Part shown: piece after piece, positions 1-8,101 of the stretch
Layout of the letters: the number at the start of each line of letters is the position of its first letter
Position numbering within the stretch: position 1 is the first letter of the stretch
From: Amycolatopsis lurida
Lineage (GTDB): Bacteria; Actinomycetota; Actinomycetes; Mycobacteriales; Pseudonocardiaceae
DNA: 64,000 nucleotides
Direction: 5' to 3'
Assembly (NCBI RefSeq): GCF_900105055.1
Contig: NZ_FNTA01000004.1
Span: forward strand, 682,001 to 746,000
Position numbers and translations under genes: made by a program
Notes under the pieces: model-generated
What the model was told of the DNA's origin: nothing
Databases searched by the model: none
What the model saw: the letters and a program-made list of their open reading frames with translations, nothing else

Positions 1-274
1 CGAGGAGCCCGCCAGCCACACCGGCGACGGGCCCCTCGGCATGCCCACAGGTCCGGCGGCGAGCTGAGCACCAAGACCATCACTGTCATCCGTGAAGCTC
101 GATCCACGCCATGCCAGTGCCGCGTCAAGGCGAAGTGGCGGTTGCGCCAGCGGAGGCAGCTTCCTGCGCGCCTACGGCTGACCTCCTGTCCCCCGCGCGA
201 GCTACGCGCAGGTGCCCTCCGAACGAGCCCGTTACGGCTGGACCAGCGTGGTGTTACGGACGTAACATGATGAT
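1..274. other. Left-edge region, no complete gene
   Basis: No complete gene is visible here. A plus-strand frame from base 2 stays open to a TGA at 65-67 and could be the last 21 codons of a gene lying left of the window, but its residues are Pro/Gly/Ala-rich and carry no recognisable motif, so I do not call it a CDS. The rest is non-coding and ends in the palindrome in front of the ChrB-like gene. Confidence 0.3.
252..267. promoter_or_regulatory. Palindrome before the ChrB-like gene, probable operator
   Basis: TGTTACG and CGTAACA form a perfect 7-bp inverted repeat around a 2-base centre and end 8 bases before the GTG start at 275. A single GTTACGG half-site lies about 20 bases further upstream. 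The position so close to the start suggests an operator for a repressor, possibly the ChrB-like protein itself; this is inference. Confidence 0.5.
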
Positions 275-838
275 GTGACAGATGAATCACGCAGAGAGGG
301 CTGGCTGGTGATCAGCGTGTCCACCGCCGGCGCCCCGGACTCGCTGAGAGTCCAGGTTTGGCGCAAACTCCGTTCCCTCGGCGCGCTCTACCTGCAGCAA
401 TCGGTGTGCCTGCTTCCCGCGCGAGCGGAGGTGGCGCGGGAGGTTCGCCGTCTCGTCGACCGGGTCCGCCATCAAGGCGGGACGGCGCGCGTGCTGCCGA
501 TGGCGTTCACCGACCCGGCCGAGGAACAGTCGGTGATCGCCGAACTGAACGAGGCCCGCGACGCCGAGTACGCCGAAGTCCTCGAGCGGCTTCCCGAACT
601 GCGGCGGGAACTCGCGGACGAACAGGCCCGTGGCAACGCCACCTACGCGGAAGTCGAAGAATCCGAAGCCGACTTGAACCAGTTCCGCGGCTGGCTGGGC
701 AAGATCACCGCACGCGACTATTTCGCCGCTCCGGGCGGTCAGGAGGCCCGCGACGCCGTCGAGCAGGCCGCGGTCGAACTCGCCGCCTTCGAGGAAGCCG
801 CGCTGCATGCCGAAGCCCCCGCACCCAGGCCGCGATGA
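275..838 (+). CDS. ChrB-like N-terminal domain protein
   Basis: The 187-residue product resembles the N-terminal domain of ChrB, a PaaX-related protein linked to chromate-resistance control. The early segment WLVISVSTAGAPDSLRVQVW (residues 10-29) followed by a RKLRSLGALYLQQSVCLLP-type strand-helix unit is typical of that domain. The rest is a Glu/Ala-rich helical region. No chromate transporter (ChrA) is nearby, so a role in chromate resistance is only inferred; many actinobacterial copies are stand-alone. The GTG start lies 8 bases after a palindrome that may be its own operator. The stop overlaps the next gene as ATGA, so the two are probably co-translated. A start further downstream would remove the conserved first strand. 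Confidence 0.7.
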   Translation: MTDESRREGWLVISVSTAGAPDSLRVQVWRKLRSLGALYLQQSVCLLPARAEVAREVRRLVDRVRHQGGTARVLPMAFTDPAEEQSVIAELNEARDAEYAEVLERLPELRRELADEQARGNATYAEVEESEADLNQFRGWLGKITARDYFAAPGGQEARDAVEQAAVELAAFEEAALHAEAPAPRPR

Positions 839-1257
839 CCGGGTCGTTCTGGTGGGATCTGCTGCTCGGCCTCGCCGGCGCGCTGCTCGTGGCCTGGCTC
901 GCGCTCGTCGCGGCGCTCGTCCTCGCCCGGCCGCGTGGCGGACTGCTCCGCGAGGCGCTGCGGCTGCTGCCCGACGTGCTGCGGCTGATCCGCCGCCTGG
1001 CCGCGGACAAGACGCTGCCGCGGGGCGTCCGGATCAGGCTCACGCTGCTGCTGGCCTACCTCGCCCTGCCTCTCGATCTCGTCCCCGATTTCATCCCTGT
1101 TCTGGGCTATGCCGACGACGCCATCATCGTCACCGTCGTCCTGCGTGGTGTCGTCCGCCGCGCCGGGCTCGACGCCGTCCGCGCGCACTGGCCCGGCACC
1201 GAAGACGGATTCGACGCGCTCGCCCGCCTGACCGGTCTTCCCACCGCCACGGGCTGA
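835..1257 (+). CDS. DUF1232 (YkvA-type) membrane protein
   Basis: This 140-residue protein has one hydrophobic helix at about residues 5-30 and a C-terminal DUF1232 core. The hallmark PLDLVPDFIPVLGYADD motif is present at about residues 79-95. The biochemical role of the family is unknown. The ATG overlaps the stop of the ChrB-like gene by four bases (ATGA), and no separate ribosome binding site is needed if the two are coupled. The reading frame also stays open far upstream (from 358), but that portion is a shadow of the preceding gene and is Arg/Pro-rich nonsense. Confidence 0.85.
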   Translation: MTGSFWWDLLLGLAGALLVAWLALVAALVLARPRGGLLREALRLLPDVLRLIRRLAADKTLPRGVRIRLTLLLAYLALPLDLVPDFIPVLGYADDAIIVTVVLRGVVRRAGLDAVRAHWPGTEDGFDALARLTGLPTATG

Positions 1258-1409
1258 GCGCGGAACGACCTGAGGCAAGTAATGCCGAACGGAGGACGCC
1301 GCCCTGCCGTGACCGTCTCGTTTCTCGCATACGCGTAACAACTTTCGGCCTTCTCACGGCATACCGGAGAGCCGTCTTTTCCGGCCGGTCCCTGCGCGGA
1401 GGAGTTCGT

Positions 1410-3719
1410 GTGCTGAGTTCCCGTCATTTCCCGTTCCCCCGAAGATCACGGCGCGCGCTGGCGGTGGGCGTGGTCGGCCCACTGGTCGGCGCGCTCGCGG
1501 TCGGTCTCGTCACCGTCGCACCCGCCGAAGCGGCGGTGCCCGCCGGCTTCACCGACACGGTGGCGATCGGCGGGCTCAGCTCGCCGACCGCCACCGCGTT
1601 CGCGCCGGACGGGCGCGTGTTCGTCGCCGAAAAGAGCGGCCTGGTCAAGGCCTTCGACTCGCTCGCCGACCCGACGGCGACGGTGTTCGCCGACCTCCGC
1701 ACCCAGACACAGGACTTCTGGGATCGCGGCCTGCTCGGGCTCGCCGTCGACCCCGCCTTTCCCGCCAGGCCGTACGTCTACGTCTCGTACACCCTCGACG
1801 CGGAGCCCGGCGGAACCGCGCCGCGGTGGGGTGACACCTGCCCGACCCCGCCCGGCGCCACGGACAAGGGATGCGTCGTGACCGGCCGGGTCTCCCAGCT
1901 GACGATGGGTTCGGCCGGCACGGCCGTCAGCGAAAAGCCCCTGGTCACGGGGTGGTGCCAGCAGTACCCCAGCCACTCGGTGGGTGCGCTCGCCTTCGGA
2001 CCGGACGGAGCCCTGTACGCGGGCGGCGGTGACGGCGCCAGCTTCACCTTCGCCGACTACGGCCAGGCCGGGAACCCATGCGCCGACCCGCCCTCGCCCG
2101 CCGGCACGAACCTCGCGCCGCCGACCGCCGAGGGCGGCGCGCTGCGTTCACAGTCGCCGCGGCGCCCCGCCGGGCAGCCGGTCCTGCTCAACGGAACGGT
2201 GCTGCGCATCGACCCGGACACCGGCGAAGGCGTCCCCGGCAACCCCTTCGCGAACAGCGCCGACGCCAACGCCCGTCGCGTGATCGCCTACGGCGCGCGA
2301 AACCAGTTCCGGTTCGGTTTCCGGCCGGGGACCAGCGAGCTCTGGGCCGGCGACGTCGGCTGGGACACCTGGGAGGAGATCAACCGCGTCGCCGACGTCG
2401 GTGACGGCGTGGCGGAGAACTTCGGCTGGCCCTGTTTCGAAGGCAATGCCAGGCAGGCAGGCTACGACGGAGCGAACCTCGACCGCTGCGAGTCCCTGTA
2501 CTCCTCCGGCGGGCACGCCGCCCCGTACTACGCCTACAACCACCGTGCCAAGGTGGTGGCGAGCGACCCCTGCCCCACCGGCGGCTCGTCGATCAGCGGC
2601 ATCGCGTTCGAATCCGGAAGCAACTATCCCGCCGAGTACTCCGGCGCGTTGTTCTTCTCCGACTCGTCCCGTGGGTGTATCTGGGCCATGCAGGCCGTCG
2701 GCGGCCAGCCGAGCCCGAGCCGTCTCGTACCGTTCGTGACCGGCGCCAACGTCCCGGTGCAGGTGCTCACCGGCCCGGGCGGCGACCTGTTCTACGTCGC
2801 GCTGGGCAGCGGCGAACTCCGTCGCGTGAGCCATCCCGGCGGCACCAATCGGCCGCCTTCCGCGGTGGCGACGGCGAATCCGACGAGCGGGCCCGCGCCG
2901 CTGACCGTGCAATTCGACGGCACGTCGTCCACCGACCCGGACGCCGGGGACACCCTGTCGTACGCCTGGGACCTCGACGCGGACGGCGCGTATGACGACT
3001 CATCGGCCTCCGCCCCTACCTGGACCTACGCCGCGGCAGCCGCGGTCGATGCCGGATTGCGGGTGACGGACTCCCAAGGCGCGAGCGCGACCACGACCGT
3101 GCGGGTGACCGTCGGTAACCCGGAGGGCCTCGACCCGGTGCCGGTCATCGACAGCCCGGCAGGAACGTTGACCTGGTCCGTCGGCCAGAACGTGTCCTTC
3201 TCCGGCCGCGCCGTCGACGCCCAGGACGGACAGCTCCCGGCGTCGGCGCTCTCGTGGCGGCTCGCGATCCGGCACTGCGCGACCAATGGCACCTGCCATA
3301 CGCACAACGTCCAGGACTTCCCCGGCGTCGCGGCGGGCTCGTTCGTCGCACCGGACCACGACTACCCGTCGTACCTGCAACTGACCCTCACCGCGACCGA
3401 CTCGACCGGCCGGACCGGCAGCAAGACGGTCGACCTCCAGCCGAAGACGGTGTCGCTGAACTTCACGTCCAGTCCCAGTCAGGCGATGCTCACCGTCGGC
3501 GGCACGCAGCAGCGCACGCCGTTCTCCCGGACGGTGATCGCGGGCTCCACCAACTCGATCAGCGCGGACAGCCCGCAGAATCTGCCACCACTCAACCTGA
3601 AGTACGCCTACACCGGGTGGGCGCACGGCGGCGCGCGGACGCAGAACATCATCGCGCCGGGTACGTCCACGACCTATCAGGCGAAGTACCGGCTCTGCTG
3701 GCTGCTGCAACCCTGCTGA
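1410..3719 (+). CDS. Secreted PQQ-type sugar dehydrogenase with PKD domain
   Basis: The 769-residue product begins with a twin-Arg/hydrophobic signal peptide (about residues 10-42, ending AEAA). The large domain (about 45-470) is a glucose/sorbosone dehydrogenase-like beta-propeller, with blades recognisable at FAPDGRVFVAEKSGLVK, RGLLGLAVDP and YGARNQFRFGFRPG. A PKD domain follows (about 480-565, motif STDPDAGDTLSYAWDLDADG) and then a beta-rich tail of about 200 residues ending in a Cys pair. The enzyme should oxidise an aldose or act on extracellular sugars with a PQQ cofactor; substrate unknown. The GTG at 1410 is chosen because GGAGGAG lies five bases upstream and the signal peptide starts there. 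It is flanked by a strong hairpin, so it is probably monocistronic. Confidence 0.85.
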   Translation: MLSSRHFPFPRRSRRALAVGVVGPLVGALAVGLVTVAPAEAAVPAGFTDTVAIGGLSSPTATAFAPDGRVFVAEKSGLVKAFDSLADPTATVFADLRTQTQDFWDRGLLGLAVDPAFPARPYVYVSYTLDAEPGGTAPRWGDTCPTPPGATDKGCVVTGRVSQLTMGSAGTAVSEKPLVTGWCQQYPSHSVGALAFGPDGALYAGGGDGASFTFADYGQAGNPCADPPSPAGTNLAPPTAEGGALRSQSPRRPAGQPVLLNGTVLRIDPDTGEGVPGNPFANSADANARRVIAYGARNQFRFGFRPGTSELWAGDVGWDTWEEINRVADVGDGVAENFGWPCFEGNARQAGYDGANLDRCESLYSSGGHAAPYYAYNHRAKVVASDPCPTGGSSISGIAFESGSNYPAEYSGALFFSDSSRGCIWAMQAVGGQPSPSRLVPFVTGANVPVQVLTGPGGDLFYVALGSGELRRVSHPGGTNRPPSAVATANPTSGPAPLTVQFDGTSSTDPDAGDTLSYAWDLDADGAYDDSSASAPTWTYAAAAAVDAGLRVTDSQGASATTTVRVTVGNPEGLDPVPVIDSPAGTLTWSVGQNVSFSGRAVDAQDGQLPASALSWRLAIRHCATNGTCHTHNVQDFPGVAAGSFVAPDHDYPSYLQLTLTATDSTGRTGSKTVDLQPKTVSLNFTSSPSQAMLTVGGTQQRTPFSRTVIAGSTNSISADSPQNLPPLNLKYAYTGWAHGGARTQNIIAPGTSTTYQAKYRLCWLLQPC

Positions 3720-3726
3720 GATCCAC

Positions 3727-3755
3727 GGCGGGTTCGCGTGTCACGCGAACCCGCC
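3727..3755 (+). terminator. Perfect 14-bp hairpin after the sugar dehydrogenase gene
   Basis: The arm GGCGGGTTCGCGTG at 3727 is followed after one base by its exact complement, ending at 3755, eight bases after the stop at 3719. In practice a few central bases would form the loop. A short T-rich stretch (about 3764-3772) follows. It is best read as the terminator of the upstream gene. Confidence 0.8.
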
Positions 3756-3770
3756 ACAGCATGCTTTTCC

Positions 3771-3796
3771 TTGTCGCGGAACACGTTCCGCGACAA
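3771..3796. promoter_or_regulatory. Perfect 12-bp palindrome, operator or second hairpin
   Basis: TTGTCGCGGAAC and its exact complement flank the two bases AC. It lies 16 bases after the terminator hairpin and 86 bases before the next start. The centre GGAACACGTTCC is symmetric in the way of TetR-family operators, and its AAC-N2-GTT core is shared with KstR-type sites, although the outer bases of that consensus are not met. It could equally be a second terminator hairpin. Confidence 0.5.
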
Positions 3797-3881
3797 CCGT
3801 AAGATCCCCGAAAGGGTCGGAACCCACCTCGGAAACACCTCGTCGGATCGCCGATCCAGATCCGCACGAAAGGTGAATCCG

Positions 3882-4476
3882 ATGACCTGTCCAAGCCTGC
3901 CCGACCAGCAGAACACCCAGTCGTCGACCGTCAAGCCCGGTGTGGCCATCGGGATCCTGGTCGCGGTGATCGTGCTGGTCGCCTTCTGTATCACCGGCTT
4001 CGCCGCGCCCGGTTTCCTGCTCCGCAAAGGGCCCGGAATCTCGCTGCCCGCCCCGCTGAACAGCCCGACGACCACCACCTTTTCACCCACGAGCACCACG
4101 GAAAGCCCGACCAGCACCAGGGTCAGCCGTCCGAGCCGCCCGCGGATCACCATCACCAGGCGCCCGGTTCCGCCGCCGGAGAAAGGTGTTCAGGTGGTCG
4201 CGGACTTCCTCTCCGAGATCGCCGCCGGGGGACAGGCCGTCGGCGATCGCGCTCGCTTGCGAGGCACAGAAGAGGTTCATGGACGACAAGATCGATTCTC
4301 TTCTCCCGCTGGGTTCACGCGTTCAGATAACGAAGACCGGCGGGACGGCCAAGTTCGTCCTGGCCGACGTCGCCGGAGTCGTCAAAGGACGGTCCGCCAG
4401 GGGTACCGTGATCGCGGATCGCACCGAGGACGGCGGATTCTGCATCACGACGTTCAGCATCCGCGACGCCCGCTGA
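3882..4476 (+). pseudogene. Membrane-anchored extracytoplasmic protein, frameshifted
   Basis: The frame from ATG 3882 (AAGGTG about ten bases upstream) encodes a short cytoplasmic start, one transmembrane helix (about residues 24-46), a Thr/Ser/Pro-rich linker and the start of a small folded domain reaching ADFLSEIAAG. The domain continues in the +1 frame as DRPSAIALACEAQKRFMDD and runs to the stop at 4476. The switch falls in a run of five G at 4227-4231; one G fewer restores a single frame of 197 codons. Such domains resemble the DUF4878/lipoprotein-like extracytoplasmic folds of actinobacteria, but the family is not certain. It is either a recent mutation or a sequencing error. The downstream gene is convergent. 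Confidence 0.7.
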
Positions 4477-4484
4477 ACACGGCC

Positions 4485-4919
4485 TCAGTCGAGACAGAAC
4501 TCGTTGCCCTCGATGTCCTGCATCACGATGCACGACTCGTTCTCCTCGTCGGCGAGCATGACCCGCTCGCAGACCGCGCCGAGCGCCTCCAGGCGGGTGC
4601 GTTCGGCCTGAAGGGCGGCGAGACGTTCGTCACCGACGAGCCCGGTGCCCGCCCGCACGCAGAGATGCACGCGGTTCTTGACGACCTTGCCTTCGGGGAC
4701 ACGCTGGAAGTACAGCCGCGGGCCCACACCGGTGGGGTCACTGCAGACGAAGTTGGCGTCCTGCTCCTCGACCGGCAGCGTGCGGGTGTAGTCGTCCCAG
4801 GTGGCGAACCCCTCCGGCGGCGACGGCACGACGTATCCCAGCACTTCGCACCAGAAACGGGCGAGCCGCTCGGGTTTCGCGCAGTCGAACGTGACCTGGA
4901 CCTGTTTCACCGACACCAT
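4485..4919 (-). CDS. VOC-family (glyoxalase-like) protein
   Basis: The 144-residue protein carries a paired beta-alpha-beta-beta-beta vicinal oxygen chelate fold. Visible marks are VQVTFDCAKPERLARFWCEVLGY near the N-terminus, PRLYFQRVPEGK in the middle and IVMQDIEGNEFCLD at the C-terminus, the last providing the usual Glu ligand. Members act as dioxygenases, lyases or ligand binders; the substrate here cannot be read from sequence. Its ATG overlaps the stop of the upstream aldo/keto reductase gene (ATGA on the minus strand), so the two form a transcriptional unit. A second VOC gene of a different subgroup lies at 6565. Confidence 0.85.
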   Translation of the reverse strand: MVSVKQVQVTFDCAKPERLARFWCEVLGYVVPSPPEGFATWDDYTRTLPVEEQDANFVCSDPTGVGPRLYFQRVPEGKVVKNRVHLCVRAGTGLVGDERLAALQAERTRLEALGAVCERVMLADEENESCIVMQDIEGNEFCLD

Positions 4920-5905
4920 CAGACCACCCTAGTCGCTGTCGAACCGATCAAACCCGCGGCGCGCAGATCGGCCCAGACCTGCGCGGGCACCTCCGCGGCG
5001 AAGGACTCCACGTTGCGTCGTGCCTCTTCCGCGGACCGCATCCCGACCGCGATACCGGCGACGGCCGGGTGCTGGAGCGGGAAGGCCATGGCCGCTTGGG
5101 GAAGCGTCACGCCGTGTGCCTCGCACACGTCTGCGATCCGGTTCGCCCGCTCCACGACGTCCGGTGTGGCGGTCTCGTAGTCGAAGTGCGCTCCCGCGAC
5201 AGGCCTCGGCACGGCGAGCAATCCGGAGTTGAAGATCGATGCCGCGATCACCGAGACACCGCGCTTCTCGCACGCGGGCAGGAAGGTGTCGAGCGCGCTG
5301 TGATCGAGCAGCGTGTGGCGGCCGGACTGCATGATCACGTCGACATCGGTCTCCTCGACCAAAGTGGTCAGCATGTCCGTGTCGTACATTCCGGCGCCGA
5401 TCGCGCCGACGATCCCTTCCGACCGCAGCTCCGCGAGAGCCGGGTAGCCGTCGCGCAGCGCGTCGCCGAAGAACTCCTCGGCGTCGTGCAGGTACAGCAC
5501 GTCGATCCGGTCGAGGCCCATCCGCTCGAGGGAATCCTCGACGCTGCGCCGGATCCCGTCTCGTGTGAAGTCGCGTACCCGGCGGTGCGTCGCGGGGACG
5601 TGGAAGCCCGCCGGATCCCTTCGCCCGGCCGGATCCTGCGGAACCAGCAGGCGGCCGACCTTCGTCGAGAGGACGAAGGAAGCACGCGGCCGCGAGCGCA
5701 GGAACTCGCCGATGCGGCGTTCGGAATGCCCGATCCCGTAATGCGGTGACGTGTCGTAGTACCGGATCCCGCCGTCCCAGGCCGCGGCCAGCGCCCCCGC
5801 CGCGGTCTCGTCGTCCAGTGGCGCGAACAATCCGCCGAGCGGCCCGCCGCCGAACCCCAGCCGCGTCACCTCGACAGCGGTACGCCCGAGTCGACTCGTC
5901 TCCAT
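4919..5905 (-). CDS. Aldo/keto reductase
   Basis: The 328-residue product has the TIM-barrel aldo/keto reductase signature: LGFGGGPLGGLF, the catalytic D and Y in GIRYYDTSPHYG, STKVG with the catalytic Lys, and IDVLYLHDAEEF. It resembles the D-threo-aldose 1-dehydrogenase/L-fucose dehydrogenase group, which use NAD(P)H on sugars or aldehydes; this subgroup call is tentative. The start is set at ATG 5905, preceded by a GGGGGCGGAG ribosome site, not at the upstream in-frame codon that would add 31 atypical residues. It is the first gene of a two-gene unit with the VOC protein. Confidence 0.85.
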   Translation of the reverse strand: METSRLGRTAVEVTRLGFGGGPLGGLFAPLDDETAAGALAAAWDGGIRYYDTSPHYGIGHSERRIGEFLRSRPRASFVLSTKVGRLLVPQDPAGRRDPAGFHVPATHRRVRDFTRDGIRRSVEDSLERMGLDRIDVLYLHDAEEFFGDALRDGYPALAELRSEGIVGAIGAGMYDTDMLTTLVEETDVDVIMQSGRHTLLDHSALDTFLPACEKRGVSVIAASIFNSGLLAVPRPVAGAHFDYETATPDVVERANRIADVCEAHGVTLPQAAMAFPLQHPAVAGIAVGMRSAEEARRNVESFAAEVPAQVWADLRAAGLIGSTATRVV

Positions 5906-5967
5906 CTCCGCCCCCTTGATCAGGTCGGCGACCACGGTGCCACATCCGGGCGATCCGGTCCCGCGAT

Positions 5968-6522
5968 TTATGCGCCGCCGACGAGCCACTCCGCGCACGG
6001 CACGACCTCGAAGCCCCGGCTCGGGAACACCTTGTCGACGAAGAAGCCGTGCATCTCCGGATCACCGTCGGCACAACCGTCGCGCAGCACGGTCACGTGA
6101 TAACCGCGGTCCGCCGCGTCGTAGGCCGTCGCGGCCACCATGGCGCTGGTCGCGACTCCGGCGATCGCGACCGTGTCGACGCCCCTGGCGCGGAGCACCA
6201 GGTCGAGATCGGTGCCGGCGAAGGCGCCGGCACGGCGCTTCAGCACGACCACGTCCTCCTCGGCGACCGGCAGGTCGATCTCCGTCCCGGCCGAACCCTC
6301 GTGGAAGGTGTCCCCCGCGCCGTGGAACGACTCGAACAGCGCGTTCCCGGGCGGCAGATCGGCCCCGTTGCCGCGGAGAGCGAAGTGGACGAACACGACG
6401 AGCGCGCCGGCCGCACGCGCACGCGGCAGCAGGCTCTTGATCGGCGGCAGAACTGTTCCGGTGAACGGGTAATTACCCGTGATACCTCGCTGGAGGTCAC
6501 CGATGATCAGCGCGGTGGTCAT
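5968..6522 (-). CDS. Isochorismatase-fold hydrolase lacking the usual Cys
   Basis: The 184-residue protein has the cysteine-hydrolase/isochorismatase fold: an early Asp in ALIIGDLQRG, the catalytic-type Lys in VVVLKRRAGAF and the strand-turn GVATSAMVAATAYDAADRGY. In nicotinamidase-like relatives the position of that Met is the nucleophilic Cys. The product may therefore act as an isochorismatase-type hydrolase, which does not need Cys, or may be inactive. It is monocistronic. The minus-strand -10-like GGGTAG at 6532-6537 lies ten bases before the start, but no matching -35 is evident. Confidence 0.8.
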   Translation of the reverse strand: MTTALIIGDLQRGITGNYPFTGTVLPPIKSLLPRARAAGALVVFVHFALRGNGADLPPGNALFESFHGAGDTFHEGSAGTEIDLPVAEEDVVVLKRRAGAFAGTDLDLVLRARGVDTVAIAGVATSAMVAATAYDAADRGYHVTVLRDGCADGDPEMHGFFVDKVFPSRGFEVVPCAEWLVGGA

Positions 6523-6564
6523 GACCGGAAGCTACCCGATCTACTGTGCCGCGCCTGAGCGCGT

Positions 6565-6987
6565 TCAGGCGACGAAGACGCAGAACGGATGCCCCGCCGG
6601 ATCCGCGTAGACGCGCAAGGGTTCTTCCAGGTCGTCGCTGCGGTCGAGCCGGAGCCGCCCACCGAGTTCGAGGACGCGGGCGTGCTGCACGTCGAGCTCC
6701 TCGACCGAGTCCACGGTCAGGTCCAGGTGCAGTTGCTGGGGCACCGGCTCGGCGTCCGGCCAGCTCGCTTCTTCCAGCCGGTCGACCTGCTGGAACGCGA
6801 GTTGCGCCCCACCGTCCGGGTTCCGCAGGACCAGCCAGTCCTTGTCCTCGGTGCCGGGCGGGGGCGCTTCGTCCCCTGGCCGGTAATCCCAGACCAGCAG
6901 CCGCCGGTAGAACTCCGCCAAGGTGCGGACGTCGGTGCCGTCCAGCACCACCTGACGAAACCTCGGACCTGTTTTCCGCTCAACCAT
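6565..6987 (-). CDS. VOC-family (glyoxalase-like) protein
   Basis: This 140-residue product is a typical actinobacterial glyoxalase-like protein with two VOC modules. RQVVLDGTDVRTLAEFYRRL opens the first, WLVLRNPDGGAQLAFQQV closes it, and LHLDLTVDSVEELDVQHARV opens the second, which ends in VYADPAGHPFCVFVA. Activity cannot be predicted. Its start lies inside the last codons of the PadR gene (8-base overlap), so it belongs to a padR-VOC operon and is probably a direct target of that regulator. Confidence 0.85.
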   Translation of the reverse strand: MVERKTGPRFRQVVLDGTDVRTLAEFYRRLLVWDYRPGDEAPPPGTEDKDWLVLRNPDGGAQLAFQQVDRLEEASWPDAEPVPQQLHLDLTVDSVEELDVQHARVLELGGRLRLDRSDDLEEPLRVYADPAGHPFCVFVA

Positions 6988-7549
6988 GCCGTTCCTCTCC
7001 GGCGCGCCGATCGAGTACCGCGAGAACCATCTCGCACCAACGAATATTCTCCTGTTCGAACGCGATCCCGCGAGCGAGGGTCAGATACGGCCCGACGCGG
7101 GGCGCTGTGGCGAGGAAATCCGCTTCGGCGGACTCGCCGAGCAGACGCTCACGAAGGCGCTCGAACCGCTTGAGTTTCGTCTCGGCTATGGCCATCTTGT
7201 CCGCGACCGCGCACCGGACCTCCTTGTCGTCGCCTGCCTCGATGGCTTGGACCTGGACCAGCAGCTCGTCACGGATCGCGGTCGGCTTCGGCGCCCGGGT
7301 GGTGAATTCGGCGAGTTCGGCCGCACCCGCGTCGGTCAGCGAGAAGAGCCGCTTGGTGGGACGCCGCCGCTGTTCGACGACTCGCGCCGCCACCAGGCCT
7401 TGCGACTCCATTTTGTCCAGTTCGCGGTAGAGCTGCTGCGGTGTCGCGGTCCAGAAGTTGGCGACCGACGCGTTGAAGCTCTTCGCCAGGTCGTAGCCCG
7501 AGGACTCACCGTCCAGGAGCGTCGCGAGGATCGCGTTCCGCAGCGCCAT
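6980..7549 (-). CDS. PadR-family transcriptional regulator
   Basis: The 189-residue protein has the PadR winged-helix domain at residues 1-80 (LRNAILATLLDGESSGYDLA, FWTATPQQLYRELDKMESQG, RPTKRLFSLTDAGAAEL) followed by the C-terminal helical dimerisation domain (about 90-180) with ERLRERLLGES. PadR proteins repress genes in response to phenolics or other ligands. The gene is divergent from the SnoaL-like gene at 7673 and the shared gap holds two copies of one palindrome, which are good operator candidates. It is coupled to the VOC gene downstream. Confidence 0.9.
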   Translation of the reverse strand: MALRNAILATLLDGESSGYDLAKSFNASVANFWTATPQQLYRELDKMESQGLVAARVVEQRRRPTKRLFSLTDAGAAELAEFTTRAPKPTAIRDELLVQVQAIEAGDDKEVRCAVADKMAIAETKLKRFERLRERLLGESAEADFLATAPRVGPYLTLARGIAFEQENIRWCEMVLAVLDRRAGEERHG

Positions 7550-7574
7550 GGCGCGATGATAGTGCCGCGCGGAT

Positions 7575-7592
7575 TAGTCGCAAAGTTGACTA
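7575..7592. promoter_or_regulatory. Operator-like palindrome, PadR side
   Basis: TAGTCGCA-AA-GTTGACTA is an imperfect 8-2-8 inverted repeat located 26 bases upstream of the padR start. It shares its right arm and centre, AAGTTGACTA, with the second site at 7641-7658. The pair in the padR/SnoaL gap points to binding by one dimeric repressor, most simply PadR. Confidence 0.55.
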
Positions 7593-7640
7593 GACACTTT
7601 GGTGGACACTGACGCGGTGATCACCTACGCTCGGCGCATC

Positions 7641-7658
7641 TACTCAACAAGTTGACTA
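7641..7658. promoter_or_regulatory. Operator-like palindrome, SnoaL side
   Basis: TACTCAAC-AA-GTTGACTA is an 8-2-8 inverted repeat with one mismatch, ending 14 bases before the ATG at 7673. It shares AAGTTGACTA with the site at 7575-7592. Its position would block transcription or initiation of the SnoaL-like gene. Confidence 0.55.
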
Positions 7659-7672
7659 TGAGGAGATCGTCC

Positions 7673-8056
7673 ATGCCCACGTTCCGTGAAGCGGTCGAAG
7701 CGAAGGACGCCGCCGCGATCGAGGCGTTGCTCGCCGACGACGTGGTCTTCACCAGCCCGGTGGCGTTCAAGCCCTACCAGGGGAAGGCGATCACCGCGGC
7801 GATCCTGCGCGGCGTACTGCGCGTGTTCGAGGACTTCCGCTACGTCCGCGAGATCCACGACGGGGCACACCACGTGTACGAGTTCGAAGCGACCGTCGAC
7901 GGGCTGGAGATCAACGGCTGCGACCTCCTGACCTTCGACACCGACGGCAAGATCACCGACTTCAAGGTGATGGTCCGGCCGTTGCGGGCGGCCGAGGCGC
8001 TCGCGGCACGGATGGGGGCCCAGTTCGAGGCCATCAAGGCGGACGCGCTCGGCTGA
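7673..8056 (+). CDS. SnoaL/NTF2-like protein
   Basis: The 127-residue product has a cone-shaped alpha+beta barrel pattern of the NTF2/SnoaL family: TFREAVEAKDAAAIEALLADDVVF at the N-terminus, then strands FEATVDGLEINGCDLLTFD and ITDFKVMVRP. Members include cyclases, isomerases and ligand-binding proteins; no catalytic residue set identifies this one. ATG 7673 is chosen because AGGAG sits seven bases upstream; a TTG at 7652 lies inside the palindrome and is unlikely. It is divergent from padR and probably controlled by it. Confidence 0.8.
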   Translation: MPTFREAVEAKDAAAIEALLADDVVFTSPVAFKPYQGKAITAAILRGVLRVFEDFRYVREIHDGAHHVYEFEATVDGLEINGCDLLTFDTDGKITDFKVMVRPLRAAEALAARMGAQFEAIKADALG

Positions 8057-8101
8057 GGCTTGGCACCTGGACGCACCACACGCCTGCGCGACCTGGCGCG
8101 G

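Noticed and set aside
6532-6537. SigB-like promoter for the isochorismatase-fold gene
   Set aside because: The -10 GGGTAG is present on the minus strand but no GNNT lies at the required distance.
7652-7672. TTG start for the SnoaL-like gene
   Set aside because: It lies in the operator palindrome, while ATG 7673 has a proper AGGAG site.
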